64,000 nucleotides of DNA. Source: Phycisphaerales bacterium. Its GTDB lineage: Bacteria; Planctomycetota; Phycisphaerae; Phycisphaerales; SM1A02. A program made the translations under genes and the position numbers. Numbering within the stretch: position 1 is the stretch's first letter; each line of letters starts with the position of its first letter. The stretch covers positions 1-64,000 of the forward strand of contig JAKVBX010000020.1 of assembly GCA_022446795.1 (NCBI GenBank), in the 5' to 3' direction. Positions 38,151 to 46,406 of this stretch are shown here, one piece after another. The notes under the pieces are model-generated. The model was not told the DNA's origin. It saw nothing but the letters and a program-made list of their open reading frames with translations, and searched no databases.

Positions 38151-41100
38151 TCAACTCCAGTTGCCGATGACCTCGAGAAGGTCATCGATATCAACGGACC
38201 AGTCGCCATTGAGATCGCCATCTGGACCGAGGCCACCCCAGTTGTCCAGCACCATCAGCAGGTCAGCGATGTCGACGCTGCCATTTCCGTTGGCGTCCCC
38301 GGCGTATCGGAGGCACTCGGCCCAGAGCGTGCCGGCCCCGGTGGAAAACCAGAAGTTGCCGAAGGCGCTGCCGACACGCAGCAGGTAGGTCTGCCCCTGG
38401 TTGACCGGGGCCTGGAGCAGGGAGGCCGAGCCGGGCAGGCCCGGGGCGTCGCAGGCATCATCATTGCAGGCGACCAGGATCAACTCATCGCAATCGCCAC
38501 GGTAGAGCACGAGGTCCGAGTCATGGTCGACATTGCCGCAGGTGTCCGCGGTGAAGACCCCGGCGTACGGTGCGGTGAAGGTGTACCAGATGTCATGCGA
38601 GGTCGAACCGTTGTCCCCGTTTGCTTCGCACGTCGGATGGTCGGGGCCTGTGGACGTGGCTCCCGTATTGTCATAGAACAGCCAGTCATTCAGGACCAGC
38701 CCCTGGGCGTCGTCGCAGTCATCATTGGGTGGTGCCAGCGAGATGACCATCGTTCCACTGCCGCGGTCATCGGGTCCATAGCCACCGACCCGGATGTAGA
38801 GTTCGTCGTCGTAGTTCACCATCGCCTGGGCGGTACTTCGGTAGTCCGGTTCCTCGCCGCAGTCATTGTCGGTATCGTCATCATTGCAACCCAGCAGGAC
38901 GAGATCGTCACAGGATCCGCGGTAGATGACGATGTCGGTGTCATAGTTGGCCGTGCCACCGAGTTCCTCACAGGTCGTGACGGTCAGCAGTCCCTGCCGG
39001 GGCGCCACGAGCCGGTACCACACGTCGTTGTGCGTTTGTCCATCCCACTGGCACTCGTCATGCGCCTGGCCATCCGTCGTGGCCTGGTTCGTATCGAACG
39101 AGCAAAGTCCGAGATCCAACTCCAGGGCGTCGCTGCAGGCATCGTTGATCGGCCGGACTTCCAGGTTCAACTCGCCGGTTCCCCAGTCGCCCTCGAAGTG
39201 TCCGCCGAGGCGGATCCAGACCGGCGTGATGCCATTGACGTCTACGTCAAGCGTGCTGCGCCAGCCGCCGGCTTCGTTGCCGCAGGGGTGGTTCCAGTCG
39301 TCATCATTGCAGCCGAGCAGGATGAGCCCGGAGCACCAATGCCCCTGGTACATGGTGATTGATGTGTCGAAGTCGGCGGTGCCGCCGAGTTGCTCGCAGG
39401 TCGTGGCTCGGATGCGACAGGAGTTGCTGGTCGGTGTGTACTTGAACCAGATGTCGTTATGGGGGCCGTCGTACTTGCACTCGTCATGATCGGCGCCGTC
39501 GGTCTGGGCGCCAACAGTGCTGAAGGGGATGAGTCCGGGCGCGATGTGAATGGCGTCGTCGCACTCATCGGCTGCCGCCGACTCGATGACCGCGATCATG
39601 ACAAAGGACGACATGGCGTCATTGCTCGTATCCAGGTCGCCGTCCGCCGAGGCGATGGCCCCCACGAAGTAGACGCCGGGGGGGCAGTCCTCGGGAATGG
39701 TCAACGATCCTGATGTCTCCTCGTAGTCCGTATGGGAGTGGCCGTTCACATGGAGTTCACCGAGCAGGAAGTCGCTCGCCGTGATGATCTGGTTCTCGGA
39801 CAGCCGGATCTCGACGGGGTAGGCGGGGGCATCTTCGCCGCCCTGGTTGTAGAGCGTGCACTCGATGTCGATGGTGCCGCCCTGCACCAGCGTGAACTGA
39901 GCCGGCATCACGACAGTGGGGAACACCTCCGGTCCACCAGTGACCTGGATCCGCTGGGCGTCCCAGCCGCTGGTCTGGTTGTTGTCGTCATTGGCGTCAG
40001 CGCCATGCGAGACCAGGGCGCCCAGCCAGTATTCGCCCGTCGGGGTATTGATGGGAATGGTGACCGGCCCGGACGTGATCCACTCCCAGCCCATCGCCGG
40101 GAAGTCGGCCTGGAACTCACGGAGATCGAGTTGGGTGTCCTGGTACGAGATGACGTCGTCCGAGGAGAGCATCACGTGATACGTCCAGTACCCCTGGTCG
40201 CTTCCATTCGTCGGGTTGCAGGCGAAGAACTCCGACCAGGCAATCTCCTGGCCGGCCGTCACCGTGGATTCGGATCGAAAGGACATCGCGTGAAGGTCGA
40301 ACTGGGTGCCGCGCGTGGCTGCGATGGTGTCCTCGATGACCTCCCCGAAGTCATAGTCGATCCTGACAAAGTCGGCCGTGTCCCAGAACGGGTCGCGATG
40401 AGAGGCGACGGCCGTGGCGAGCCATTCGCCATCATGGGTGATGGCGGCACTGCCGCTCATTCCCTTCCAGAGCCGATCGAAGCACCCCTCGCCCATGTCG
40501 AAATCGACTTCCCAATCATCCCAGAGGATCTCGCAGTCATCGAAGGTCCCGCTCCAGACGTACAGGTCCAGTCCATTGTGAAGGGGGCCTCCGTCGTCGC
40601 AGTCTTCCACGGGGTAGGCGTAATTGGCAAACCCGTGGTCCTCGATATAGCCGCAACCGACACCCGACTGCCATCCGGGCCATCCAGTCAGCATTCCGAT
40701 CGGTCGATCGAGAATGATGATGGCAACGTCGAAGTCATAGTCCTGGTCGTCGATGTATCCGCCCGGGGCGTAGACGGCGACGCCGTTGGCGGTGCCCCAG
40801 GGGATTTCGCCTTGCTGGGTTCCGGGGTTGATCTCGACCGCGGCCACCCAGTCATCGAGGTCGCCATGCTCATAGATGCAGTGTCCCGCGGTCAGGACAA
40901 TCCATGGATCGATGAGAATGCCGGAGCATCCGATGGGATTGCTGCTGGGCGTATTCCTGACCCACAACTTGCAGGCGGAGCGAGCGGGAAAGGTGAGGTA
41001 ATCCTCGACGAGGCTCATGCTGCCGAAGCCTCGCGGCAGGACGGTGTCGTGTCCGCCATCGGGACCCCGCCAGCCATGGTGACGACCGCCGCGCCTGGGC

Positions 41101-41426
41101 CCGGTCGATTTGACTGAAACAGATCCGGGCGTCGCGGTGAGGAGATCAAAGGACCTCACGACATCGGATGATGAACGCGGGTCATCACGTCCATCGTCAT
41201 CGATGTCGGGGCCTGTCGATGATGACCAGTCACGCTGGCTGGCCGGGGTGCCGCCGTCGTGCTGTTCGCCTGGCCCGGGAATCGGATACCGGTCATCGGC
41301 AATGGACGTGCTGTCGATCGGCCGACGAGGCCCTTCCGGGGGCAGTGGGTGTGCCGCCACCGCCGCGGCAGACATCGCCAGCACGAGCGTGTAGAGAACT
41401 GGGACAAACCCCTTGAGACAAGGCAT
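38151..41426 (-). CDS. Large secreted trypsin-like serine protease with CARDB-like and repeated C-terminal domains and EF-hand tail
   Basis: 1091 residues from the ATG at 41426 (AAGGGG upstream). Signal FVPVLYTLVLAMSAAAVAA. A trypsin/V8-like protease domain (about 135-370) has the triad His182 (LTAGHC), Asp233 (DFDVAII) and Ser324 (GMSGS). CARDB/fibronectin-like beta domains follow (about 375-610). Then come three copies of a roughly 130-residue Cys-rich domain with NDIWFKYT, HNDVWYRLV and SHDIWYTFT and LLGCNDDD/LVACNDDA. The end holds two EF-hand loops, DANGNGSVDIADLLMVLDNW and DLNGDWSVDIDDLLEVIGNW. Probably surface-exposed or released, with calcium-stabilised tail. Confidence 0.85.
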   Translation of the reverse strand: MPCLKGFVPVLYTLVLAMSAAAVAAHPLPPEGPRRPIDSTSIADDRYPIPGPGEQHDGGTPASQRDWSSSTGPDIDDDGRDDPRSSSDVVRSFDLLTATPGSVSVKSTGPRRGGRHHGWRGPDGGHDTVLPRGFGSMSLVEDYLTFPARSACKLWVRNTPSSNPIGCSGILIDPWIVLTAGHCIYEHGDLDDWVAAVEINPGTQQGEIPWGTANGVAVYAPGGYIDDQDYDFDVAIIILDRPIGMLTGWPGWQSGVGCGYIEDHGFANYAYPVEDCDDGGPLHNGLDLYVWSGTFDDCEILWDDWEVDFDMGEGCFDRLWKGMSGSAAITHDGEWLATAVASHRDPFWDTADFVRIDYDFGEVIEDTIAATRGTQFDLHAMSFRSESTVTAGQEIAWSEFFACNPTNGSDQGYWTYHVMLSSDDVISYQDTQLDLREFQADFPAMGWEWITSGPVTIPINTPTGEYWLGALVSHGADANDDNNQTSGWDAQRIQVTGGPEVFPTVVMPAQFTLVQGGTIDIECTLYNQGGEDAPAYPVEIRLSENQIITASDFLLGELHVNGHSHTDYEETSGSLTIPEDCPPGVYFVGAIASADGDLDTSNDAMSSFVMIAVIESAAADECDDAIHIAPGLIPFSTVGAQTDGADHDECKYDGPHNDIWFKYTPTSNSCRIRATTCEQLGGTADFDTSITMYQGHWCSGLILLGCNDDDWNHPCGNEAGGWRSTLDVDVNGITPVWIRLGGHFEGDWGTGELNLEVRPINDACSDALELDLGLCSFDTNQATTDGQAHDECQWDGQTHNDVWYRLVAPRQGLLTVTTCEELGGTANYDTDIVIYRGSCDDLVLLGCNDDDTDNDCGEEPDYRSTAQAMVNYDDELYIRVGGYGPDDRGSGTMVISLAPPNDDCDDAQGLVLNDWLFYDNTGATSTGPDHPTCEANGDNGSTSHDIWYTFTAPYAGVFTADTCGNVDHDSDLVLYRGDCDELILVACNDDACDAPGLPGSASLLQAPVNQGQTYLLRVGSAFGNFWFSTGAGTLWAECLRYAGDANGNGSVDIADLLMVLDNWGGLGPDGDLNGDWSVDIDDLLEVIGNWS

Positions 41427-41561
41427 CGGAACCCCTTTCCGATACCTTGAATCTACACGCCCAGGAGCCACCGCTCGGCTCGGAAAACCCGAAACCAACG
41501 GAATTGACGGCACCAACCAGCTTCAAGCGGTCTGTGCCGGGGTGGGGGATCGTCGGTCAGG

Positions 41562-41860
41562 TCAACTCCATCCACCGATGACCGCCAGGAGGTGCTGGAT
41601 GTCAGCGATATTGTCACCATTGACGTCACCGACTTGTGGCGTGCAACCGGTATAGACCAGGCCGGATCCGAAATCGCCGACCTGGTTGCCCTGGCTGCTG
41701 CCTGCGCAAGGAGGGTGCTGATCGTCGAAGACGACTGTGCCGCCCCGAGAGAACGTCGCCCCCGGGGTCGCGAAAGTCGGGCCTGTCCGTGAATACAAAC
41801 GTTCCTGGTCCCGTGGGGCCGGCCAGGCTGCCCAAAATTGACGCCTTCGTGCTCAGGCTG
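41562..41860 (-). pseudogene. Frameshifted remnant of a secreted EF-hand protein
   Basis: The 3' part (41562 to about 41798) encodes ATFSRGGTVVFDDQHPPC ... and ends in a perfect dockerin-like tail, DVNGDNIADIQHLLAVIGGW. Upstream, protein-like sequence continues in a different frame (SILGSLAGPTGPGTFVFTD, reading to about 41860), with the break near 41760. There is no signal peptide, start codon or ribosome site. The remnant stops about 50 bases short of tRNA-Glu on the other strand. It looks like the decayed end of a larger secreted protein, although a short intact gene from a TTG cannot be fully excluded. Confidence 0.5.
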
Positions 41861-41912
41861 ATGGGGATATTGCCCCGGGTGGCCCAGTCGCGGTACCATT
41901 CCCGGCTCGGCA

Positions 41913-41984
41913 GGCCCCGTCGTCTAGCGGCTAGGACGTGAGGTTCTCATCCTCAAAACGGGAGTTCGATTCTCCCCGGGGTCA
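41913..41984 (+). tRNA. tRNA-Glu (CTC anticodon)
   Basis: 72 bases. Acceptor GGCCCCG pairs with CGGGGTC (one G-T pair), D-arm GTCTAGCGGCTAGGAC, anticodon stem TGAGG/CCTCA around TTCTCAT, and T-arm GGGAG-TTCGATT-CTCCC. Anticodon CTC reads GAG. No encoded CCA. A strong terminator follows within 20 bases. Confidence 0.95.
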
Positions 41985-42001
41985 TTCGGAGAAGGAAAGG
42001 C

Positions 42002-42042
42002 AGGAGCCGGCCCCCCTTGGGGGTCGGCTCCTCGCCGTTTTG
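42002..42042 (+). terminator. Rho-independent terminator after tRNA-Glu, possibly bidirectional
   Basis: Stem AGGAGCCGGCCCCC/GGGGGTCGGCTCCT with loop CTT, then TCGCCGTTTTGG on the plus strand. It also lies just downstream of the minus-strand MFS gene stop (42060), so it may serve both. Confidence 0.8.
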
Positions 42043-42059
42043 GATGTCGTGCTCGATCA

Positions 42060-43688
42060 CTAATCCTCGGAGGTGATGAATCGGTTCTGGCCGTCCAGGA
42101 CGTCCTCTTCCGCGGGCAGTTCATCAACACCAAGGTCAACCGGCTTGTAGCCGCCCTGTGATCTGTAGTACAGCATCAGCAGCAGGTAGCAGATCGCCAT
42201 GAAGATCGGCGGGATGGCCGCCAGTTCAAGGGCGGTCATCTTGCCTTCCTGTTGGAGTGCCAGGATGTCGGCGTGGGCCTCGGCATCGGCCTCCTCGAGC
42301 CTGGCCAGTTTGTCCTGGTCGATCTTCCGATACTCACCGAAGACACTGGTCTGCATGCTGTCATCGAGCACCAGTTGTCCGCCAAGGCCTTCGCCAGGAT
42401 CGGTGGCGACGAGCTTGTTGTGCACCTGGTTGTCCTGGAGATTGCCGAGCAGGGGGGCGCCGATGATGCCCACGCCCAGCATGCCGACACCGGCAATGGC
42501 ATTGAGCGTCAAGGCACCGCCTCGTGGGAATTGCTCTGCGACGACACCAAGGGTGCAGGGCCAGAAGAAGGTCTGCCCGATTCCGTAGACGGTGGCCGCG
42601 ATGATGATCCAGGCCGTGGCCTGCATGTTCGCCAGGCCGTAGATGCCCACTGCGGCGAACACGGAGCAGACGGCCAGGATGCCGAGGGGGCCGAGGGCCT
42701 TGACGATCGGGCCCACGCAGAACCGCAGGACCATCATGATGAAGGCGGTATAGACCAGGACCCAGGCACCATTGATCTCCCATTTCTCGGTGATCGGCGC
42801 CATCAGTTCCTTGATCCAGCTGTCCGTCCCCAACTCGGTCGTTGCCAGTGGGATCATGATCAGCAGCAGCAGGATGAAGATGCCACGGCCGAAGGCCAGG
42901 ACATACATGCCGTAGCACACGCAGACGAACAGGATGATGTCCCCCTGGAGCCACGGCTCGATGCCAAAGACGCGTCCGAACTCCGCGACGATGAGGGCGG
43001 TCACGATCAGGCAGCCGAAGATGCCCGCTTCCTGGAGCATGGCTCGATAGGACACGCCTGCTGCGACGCGCTCACTGACCGGGAATCGGCAGCTCAGCAG
43101 CATCAGTCCGTAGAGAATGACGGGGATCAGGATCAGGCCGATCTGCCACCGCCATCCGACGGCGCTTCCGTCATCCAGTTCGATCGCCCCGACGGCGATG
43201 GCGAGCAGGCCGGCCAACACCAGTCCGCCGGGCCAACCCGCGTGGAGAATCGTGAGCCACTTGGTCTTGTTCCGGTGATAGATCGATGCGATGACCGGGT
43301 TGATCACGGCTTCGATGGTGCCGTTGCCAAGGGCGCCGATGAAGGTGCCGATCCACAGCCCCCAGTAGCCATCGGCCGTGATGAGCAACAGGACCTGGGC
43401 CAGGTGGCAGAAGAAGGCGAACCACATCGCGATCGTGTAGCCGATGCGATCAATGACCAGCGAGAACAGGATGATGCTGATGGCGAAGGGCCAGAGTCCG
43501 ACGCCGAAGATCTCGCCCTTCTGGGTCTCGGACAGGTTGAACTCCACTTGCCAGGTATCCATCACGGCGATGCGGACCATGAACCCGAAGGCCGTGGCGA
43601 TCAGGGCGATGAAACAAGTGGCAAAGATGTAGGGGTTCGAGGAAATGCCGGATCGGCCGGTGCCCAGGGATGGTGCGGCGGTACTCAC
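42060..43688 (-). CDS. MFS transporter
   Basis: 542 residues with about twelve to thirteen transmembrane helices. The first loop carries LSETQKGEIFGVGLWPF and the helix 2-3 loop FSLVIDRIG, the diluted form of the MFS signature. A charged insertion late in the protein (about 445-500, rich in Glu and Ala) faces the cytoplasm, and the C-terminus is acidic. The overall layout resembles the sugar/nucleoside-porter branch common in planctomycetes, but the substrate cannot be read from the sequence. Same strand as the RNase Z-like gene, 55 bases upstream. Confidence 0.85.
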   Translation of the reverse strand: MSTAAPSLGTGRSGISSNPYIFATCFIALIATAFGFMVRIAVMDTWQVEFNLSETQKGEIFGVGLWPFAISIILFSLVIDRIGYTIAMWFAFFCHLAQVLLLITADGYWGLWIGTFIGALGNGTIEAVINPVIASIYHRNKTKWLTILHAGWPGGLVLAGLLAIAVGAIELDDGSAVGWRWQIGLILIPVILYGLMLLSCRFPVSERVAAGVSYRAMLQEAGIFGCLIVTALIVAEFGRVFGIEPWLQGDIILFVCVCYGMYVLAFGRGIFILLLLIMIPLATTELGTDSWIKELMAPITEKWEINGAWVLVYTAFIMMVLRFCVGPIVKALGPLGILAVCSVFAAVGIYGLANMQATAWIIIAATVYGIGQTFFWPCTLGVVAEQFPRGGALTLNAIAGVGMLGVGIIGAPLLGNLQDNQVHNKLVATDPGEGLGGQLVLDDSMQTSVFGEYRKIDQDKLARLEEADAEAHADILALQQEGKMTALELAAIPPIFMAICYLLLMLYYRSQGGYKPVDLGVDELPAEEDVLDGQNRFITSED

Positions 43689-43743
43689 GGGTGGGACTCC
43701 TCTGGTCGTTCTGGTTCGATGTCGGTGGCGAGGATAGCGGTTC

Positions 43744-44619
43744 CTACCGGGCTTCGTCGGCCCGAGCGACCATGGCGTCTGCCGGATTGGCCGGATCGAT
43801 CAGCATCAGATCCTCGCCGCAGAGCACCGGCCCGTCGTAGTCGGCCCGGACGATCTCCAGCAACTTCGCTTCGTCGAAGATCGGGGGGACGAAGTGGGTC
43901 AGGATGAGGCACTTGGCCTCTGCCTCGGTGGCGATCCGGCCGACCTGTTCGGCGGTCGCGTGATAGGACGCCACCTGGTCAATGGTCTCCTGTGACCGAA
44001 CGCCTTCCCTGGGCTGCATCTCGTGCTTCAGCAGGACGTCATGTACCAGGACATCGCACCCCATGGCGGCTTCGATGAGCATCTCGCAGGGGCCCGTGTC
44101 GCCGCTGAGCACGATGTGGTGATCGTTCTCCCGGAACGAGAAACCCATGGCCGGCACCATGGGGCGGTGGTCGACCTCGAAGGCCTCGATCACCATGTCG
44201 CCCAGTTCCATCTCGGCGCCGTGCCCGATCTCCGTGATCTCGACATCGAGCCCGTCAATCGACGGACGCTTCTCGTGCATGACGCGACGTTCCAGTTCGG
44301 GCCGCCAGACTTCCAGCAACTGGCCGACGAATTCCTGGGTGCCGGCGGGGCCGACAACCTGGTGTCCGCGATCCCGTCCCTGGTGCCACGACGAGATGAT
44401 GAACTGGAACAGGTCGACCACGTGGTCCGAGTGCAGGTGGGTCAACAGGAGCAGGTCGACCTCGGCGCCGGAGGTCCCTGCGGACAGCAGTCGCTGGGTG
44501 ACCCCTGATCCACAGTCGACCAGCACACGGGCGCCGTCCGCGTTCTGGACAAGGGAAGCAGGTCCGTACCGGTGAATGTCGACCGCGGGGCAGCCAGTGC
44601 CCAGGAGGTGAAGGTTCAT
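43744..44619 (-). CDS. Metallo-beta-lactamase fold hydrolase, RNase Z-like
   Basis: 291 residues. The zinc motif THLHSDHVVD supplies His61, His63, Asp65 and His66; later ligands are Asp in SGDTGPC and His in LTHFVPP. The N-terminus LHLLGTGCP is the RNase Z/ElaC opening. The exosite arm that grips tRNA in ElaC is not evident, and the insert (about 70-110) differs, so it may be an arylsulfatase- or phosphodiesterase-like member rather than the tRNA 3'-processing enzyme. No tRNA gene in this window encodes CCA, so the genome does need an RNase Z somewhere. Starts 20 bases past the dehydrogenase stop. Confidence 0.8.
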   Translation of the reverse strand: MNLHLLGTGCPAVDIHRYGPASLVQNADGARVLVDCGSGVTQRLLSAGTSGAEVDLLLLTHLHSDHVVDLFQFIISSWHQGRDRGHQVVGPAGTQEFVGQLLEVWRPELERRVMHEKRPSIDGLDVEITEIGHGAEMELGDMVIEAFEVDHRPMVPAMGFSFRENDHHIVLSGDTGPCEMLIEAAMGCDVLVHDVLLKHEMQPREGVRSQETIDQVASYHATAEQVGRIATEAEAKCLILTHFVPPIFDEAKLLEIVRADYDGPVLCGEDLMLIDPANPADAMVARADEAR

Positions 44620-44639
44620 TGCGGGACATGCTACCGGTC

Positions 44640-45584
44640 CTAGAGCACTCGCGCGAGGTTCTCGACAACCAGGTGGGTCGTCCAGAGACGATCTTCCTCC
44701 GTCGCCGAGCCCAGGTGTGGAAGGGCCAGGACATTGGGAAGCTCGAGAAACTCGGGTCGGACGGAGGGCTCACCATCGAACACATCGAGTCCGGCGGCGA
44801 AGATCTCCTGCTTGCGGAGCGAGTTGATCAACGCCTCTTCGTCGACGATCGGACCCCGGGCGGTATTCACCAGGACCGCGGTCGGCTTCATCAAGGCCAA
44901 TCGAGACGCATTGATGAGATGGCGGGTCTCGGGTGTCAGTGGGACATGAAGCGACACGAAGTCGGCCTCTGCCAATCCGGCGTCCAGTTCGACGCGGGTC
45001 GCGTGGATCGGTGGCCCCTCCAGGTTGGGCTTGTCGGAGTTGGCCACGTACAGCACGTGCATGTTCCAGCCGACGGCTCGCCTCGCCACGGCGGCCCCGA
45101 TTCGGCCGGCGCCGACGATCAGCAGGGTCCTGCCGATCATCCGGCGGCCCAGCAGCAGGTCGGCGGCGAACCCGGTCCACTGCTTGTCGCGAATGAGTTG
45201 CTCGCCCTCGCGAACACGGCGGGCGGCGCCCATCATCAGCAGCCAGGCGACGTCGGCGGTGGGTTCGCAGACCGGGTCCGGGGTATTGAAGACGGCGATG
45301 TGGCGATCAGCGGCGGCCTGCAGATCAATGTTGTCGAGCCCCACGGCGTGATTGCTGATCACGCGGAGACTCTCGCCTGCCATGTCCATCAGTTCCGCCC
45401 CGACGGGCACATGCGGCATGGCGACGATTCCCGCGGCACCAGTGACGGCGTCCCGGAGTTGTTCCGGGGAGACGTCCGGCGCCTCGGGCAGCAGGATGGC
45501 CTCGCCCAGTTCCGCCTTGCGGATGAGGTCGGGCATCTGTGGAAACGCCCGGCCCAGGATGACGATCCGATGTGGTCGGCTCAT
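44640..45584 (-). CDS. D-2-hydroxyacid dehydrogenase
   Basis: 314 residues from the ATG at 45584; the frame above it lacks similarity. The Rossmann motif GAGRIGAAVARRAVGW binds NAD(P). Catalytic residues are Arg in NTARGPIVDEEAL, Glu in GLDVFDGEP and His in LPHLGSAT. The family covers glyoxylate/hydroxypyruvate, phosphoglycerate and D-lactate dehydrogenases; HAVGLDNIDLQAA and the short length favour a glyoxylate reductase-like enzyme. Probably cotranscribed with the RNase Z-like gene 20 bases downstream. Confidence 0.88.
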   Translation of the reverse strand: MSRPHRIVILGRAFPQMPDLIRKAELGEAILLPEAPDVSPEQLRDAVTGAAGIVAMPHVPVGAELMDMAGESLRVISNHAVGLDNIDLQAAADRHIAVFNTPDPVCEPTADVAWLLMMGAARRVREGEQLIRDKQWTGFAADLLLGRRMIGRTLLIVGAGRIGAAVARRAVGWNMHVLYVANSDKPNLEGPPIHATRVELDAGLAEADFVSLHVPLTPETRHLINASRLALMKPTAVLVNTARGPIVDEEALINSLRKQEIFAAGLDVFDGEPSVRPEFLELPNVLALPHLGSATEEDRLWTTHLVVENLARVL

Positions 45585-45655
45585 GAGCGTTGAGGATATC
45601 GAATCAGGGGACACGGGCCGCACCAGCGGTGCAGGAGCCGCCCGGTACCAATGAG

Positions 45656-45688
45656 AAAGCCCCCGCGGCGCAAGCCACGGGGGTCTTT
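45656..45688 (-). terminator. Rho-independent terminator after the small EF-hand protein gene
   Basis: Stem AAAGCCCCCGCGGC/GCCACGGGGGTCTTT around GCAA. On the minus strand it follows the stop of the small EF-hand gene by 25 bases. The stem ends in an A/T run on both sides. Confidence 0.7.
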
Positions 45689-45712
45689 CATCGAGACCCG
45701 TGGTTGGGGGAC

Positions 45713-46126
45713 CTAGTTGGCGGCCCTGGCCTCGGCCGGGATCGAGCGGTACAACTCAAGCCGGGGTCGGCCCATGCCATCCAGCAGCCGGGCCAGGTCG
45801 TTGATGTCACCCACGCCGTCGCCATTGACATCTGATTCAGGATGACCGTAGTTGGCCATCAGGTGTGCCAGGTCACCGGCATCAATGACTGCGTTCATCT
45901 CAGCCACACGGGGGAGGGGCCATAGGTCAGGATCCAGGGGCAGGTCGGGTGGGGAGACGAATGCCTCTCCGGGCCAACCCCCGCCTTGACTGGGTGGCGA
46001 TATCACGTTGTCGGCAGGACTGCCGACAACGATGCCGCCCAGGGCGGCGGGCTGCAGTCCCGATGCGACGGCGCCGGTGATCAGGGTGGCGGCCGTGAGC
46101 AGGCACAGTGTTCTCAATGTGCTCAT
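45713..46126 (-). CDS. Small secreted protein with EF-hand (dockerin-like) repeats
   Basis: 137 residues from the ATG at 46126 (AGGA upstream). Signal LCLLTAATLITGAVASG. A short Pro/Gly-rich linker leads to two repeats, VIDAGDLAHLMANYG (its calcium loop degenerate) and DVNGDGVGDINDLARLLDGM, and a 16-residue tail. With no catalytic domain it resembles a free dockerin-like module. It sits between tRNA-Met with its own terminator and the dehydrogenase. Function unknown. Confidence 0.75.
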   Translation of the reverse strand: MSTLRTLCLLTAATLITGAVASGLQPAALGGIVVGSPADNVISPPSQGGGWPGEAFVSPPDLPLDPDLWPLPRVAEMNAVIDAGDLAHLMANYGHPESDVNGDGVGDINDLARLLDGMGRPRLELYRSIPAEARAAN

Positions 46127-46263
46127 GGTTTGGAGTTCCTTATGCTTGTGCATCGCCAGCGACGATGCGAACCAGGGAAACTCCATGCACGGACAAACAC
46201 GGTACGCCCCGTGTTCCTCCATGATGTTTCTGGGTTGCGGGAAGAGCCCTGTCAGGCAAAAAG

Positions 46264-46288
46264 CAAAAAGGGCCCCTGGTGGGGCCCT
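46264..46288 (-). terminator. Rho-independent terminator after tRNA-Met
   Basis: Perfect 8-bp stem AGGGCCCC/GGGGCCCT with loop ACCA, followed on the minus strand by TTTTTGCTTTTTG. It begins six bases after the tRNA-Met 3' end. Confidence 0.9.
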
Positions 46289-46293
46289 GCGAA

Positions 46294-46368
46294 TGGCGAT
46301 GACTGGATTTGAACCAGTGACCTAGGGTTTATGAATCCCTCGCTCTAACCAGGCTGAGCTACATCGCC
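46294..46368 (-). tRNA. tRNA-Met (CAT anticodon), elongator-like
   Basis: 75 bases on the minus strand. Acceptor GGCGATG pairs with CATCGCC, D-arm GCTCAGCCTGGTTAGAGC, anticodon loop TTCATAA and T-arm ACTGG-TTCAAAT-CCAGT, discriminator A. The first acceptor pair is G-C, as in elongator rather than initiator tRNA. The pair closing the anticodon loop is A-A, a mismatch. An isoleucine tRNA modified to read AUA also has CAT but usually a different acceptor. No encoded CCA. Confidence 0.9.
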
Positions 46369-46406
46369 AGGGATCGCAAGCTGTTGATTCTAGCATCCCG
46401 AGGCGG

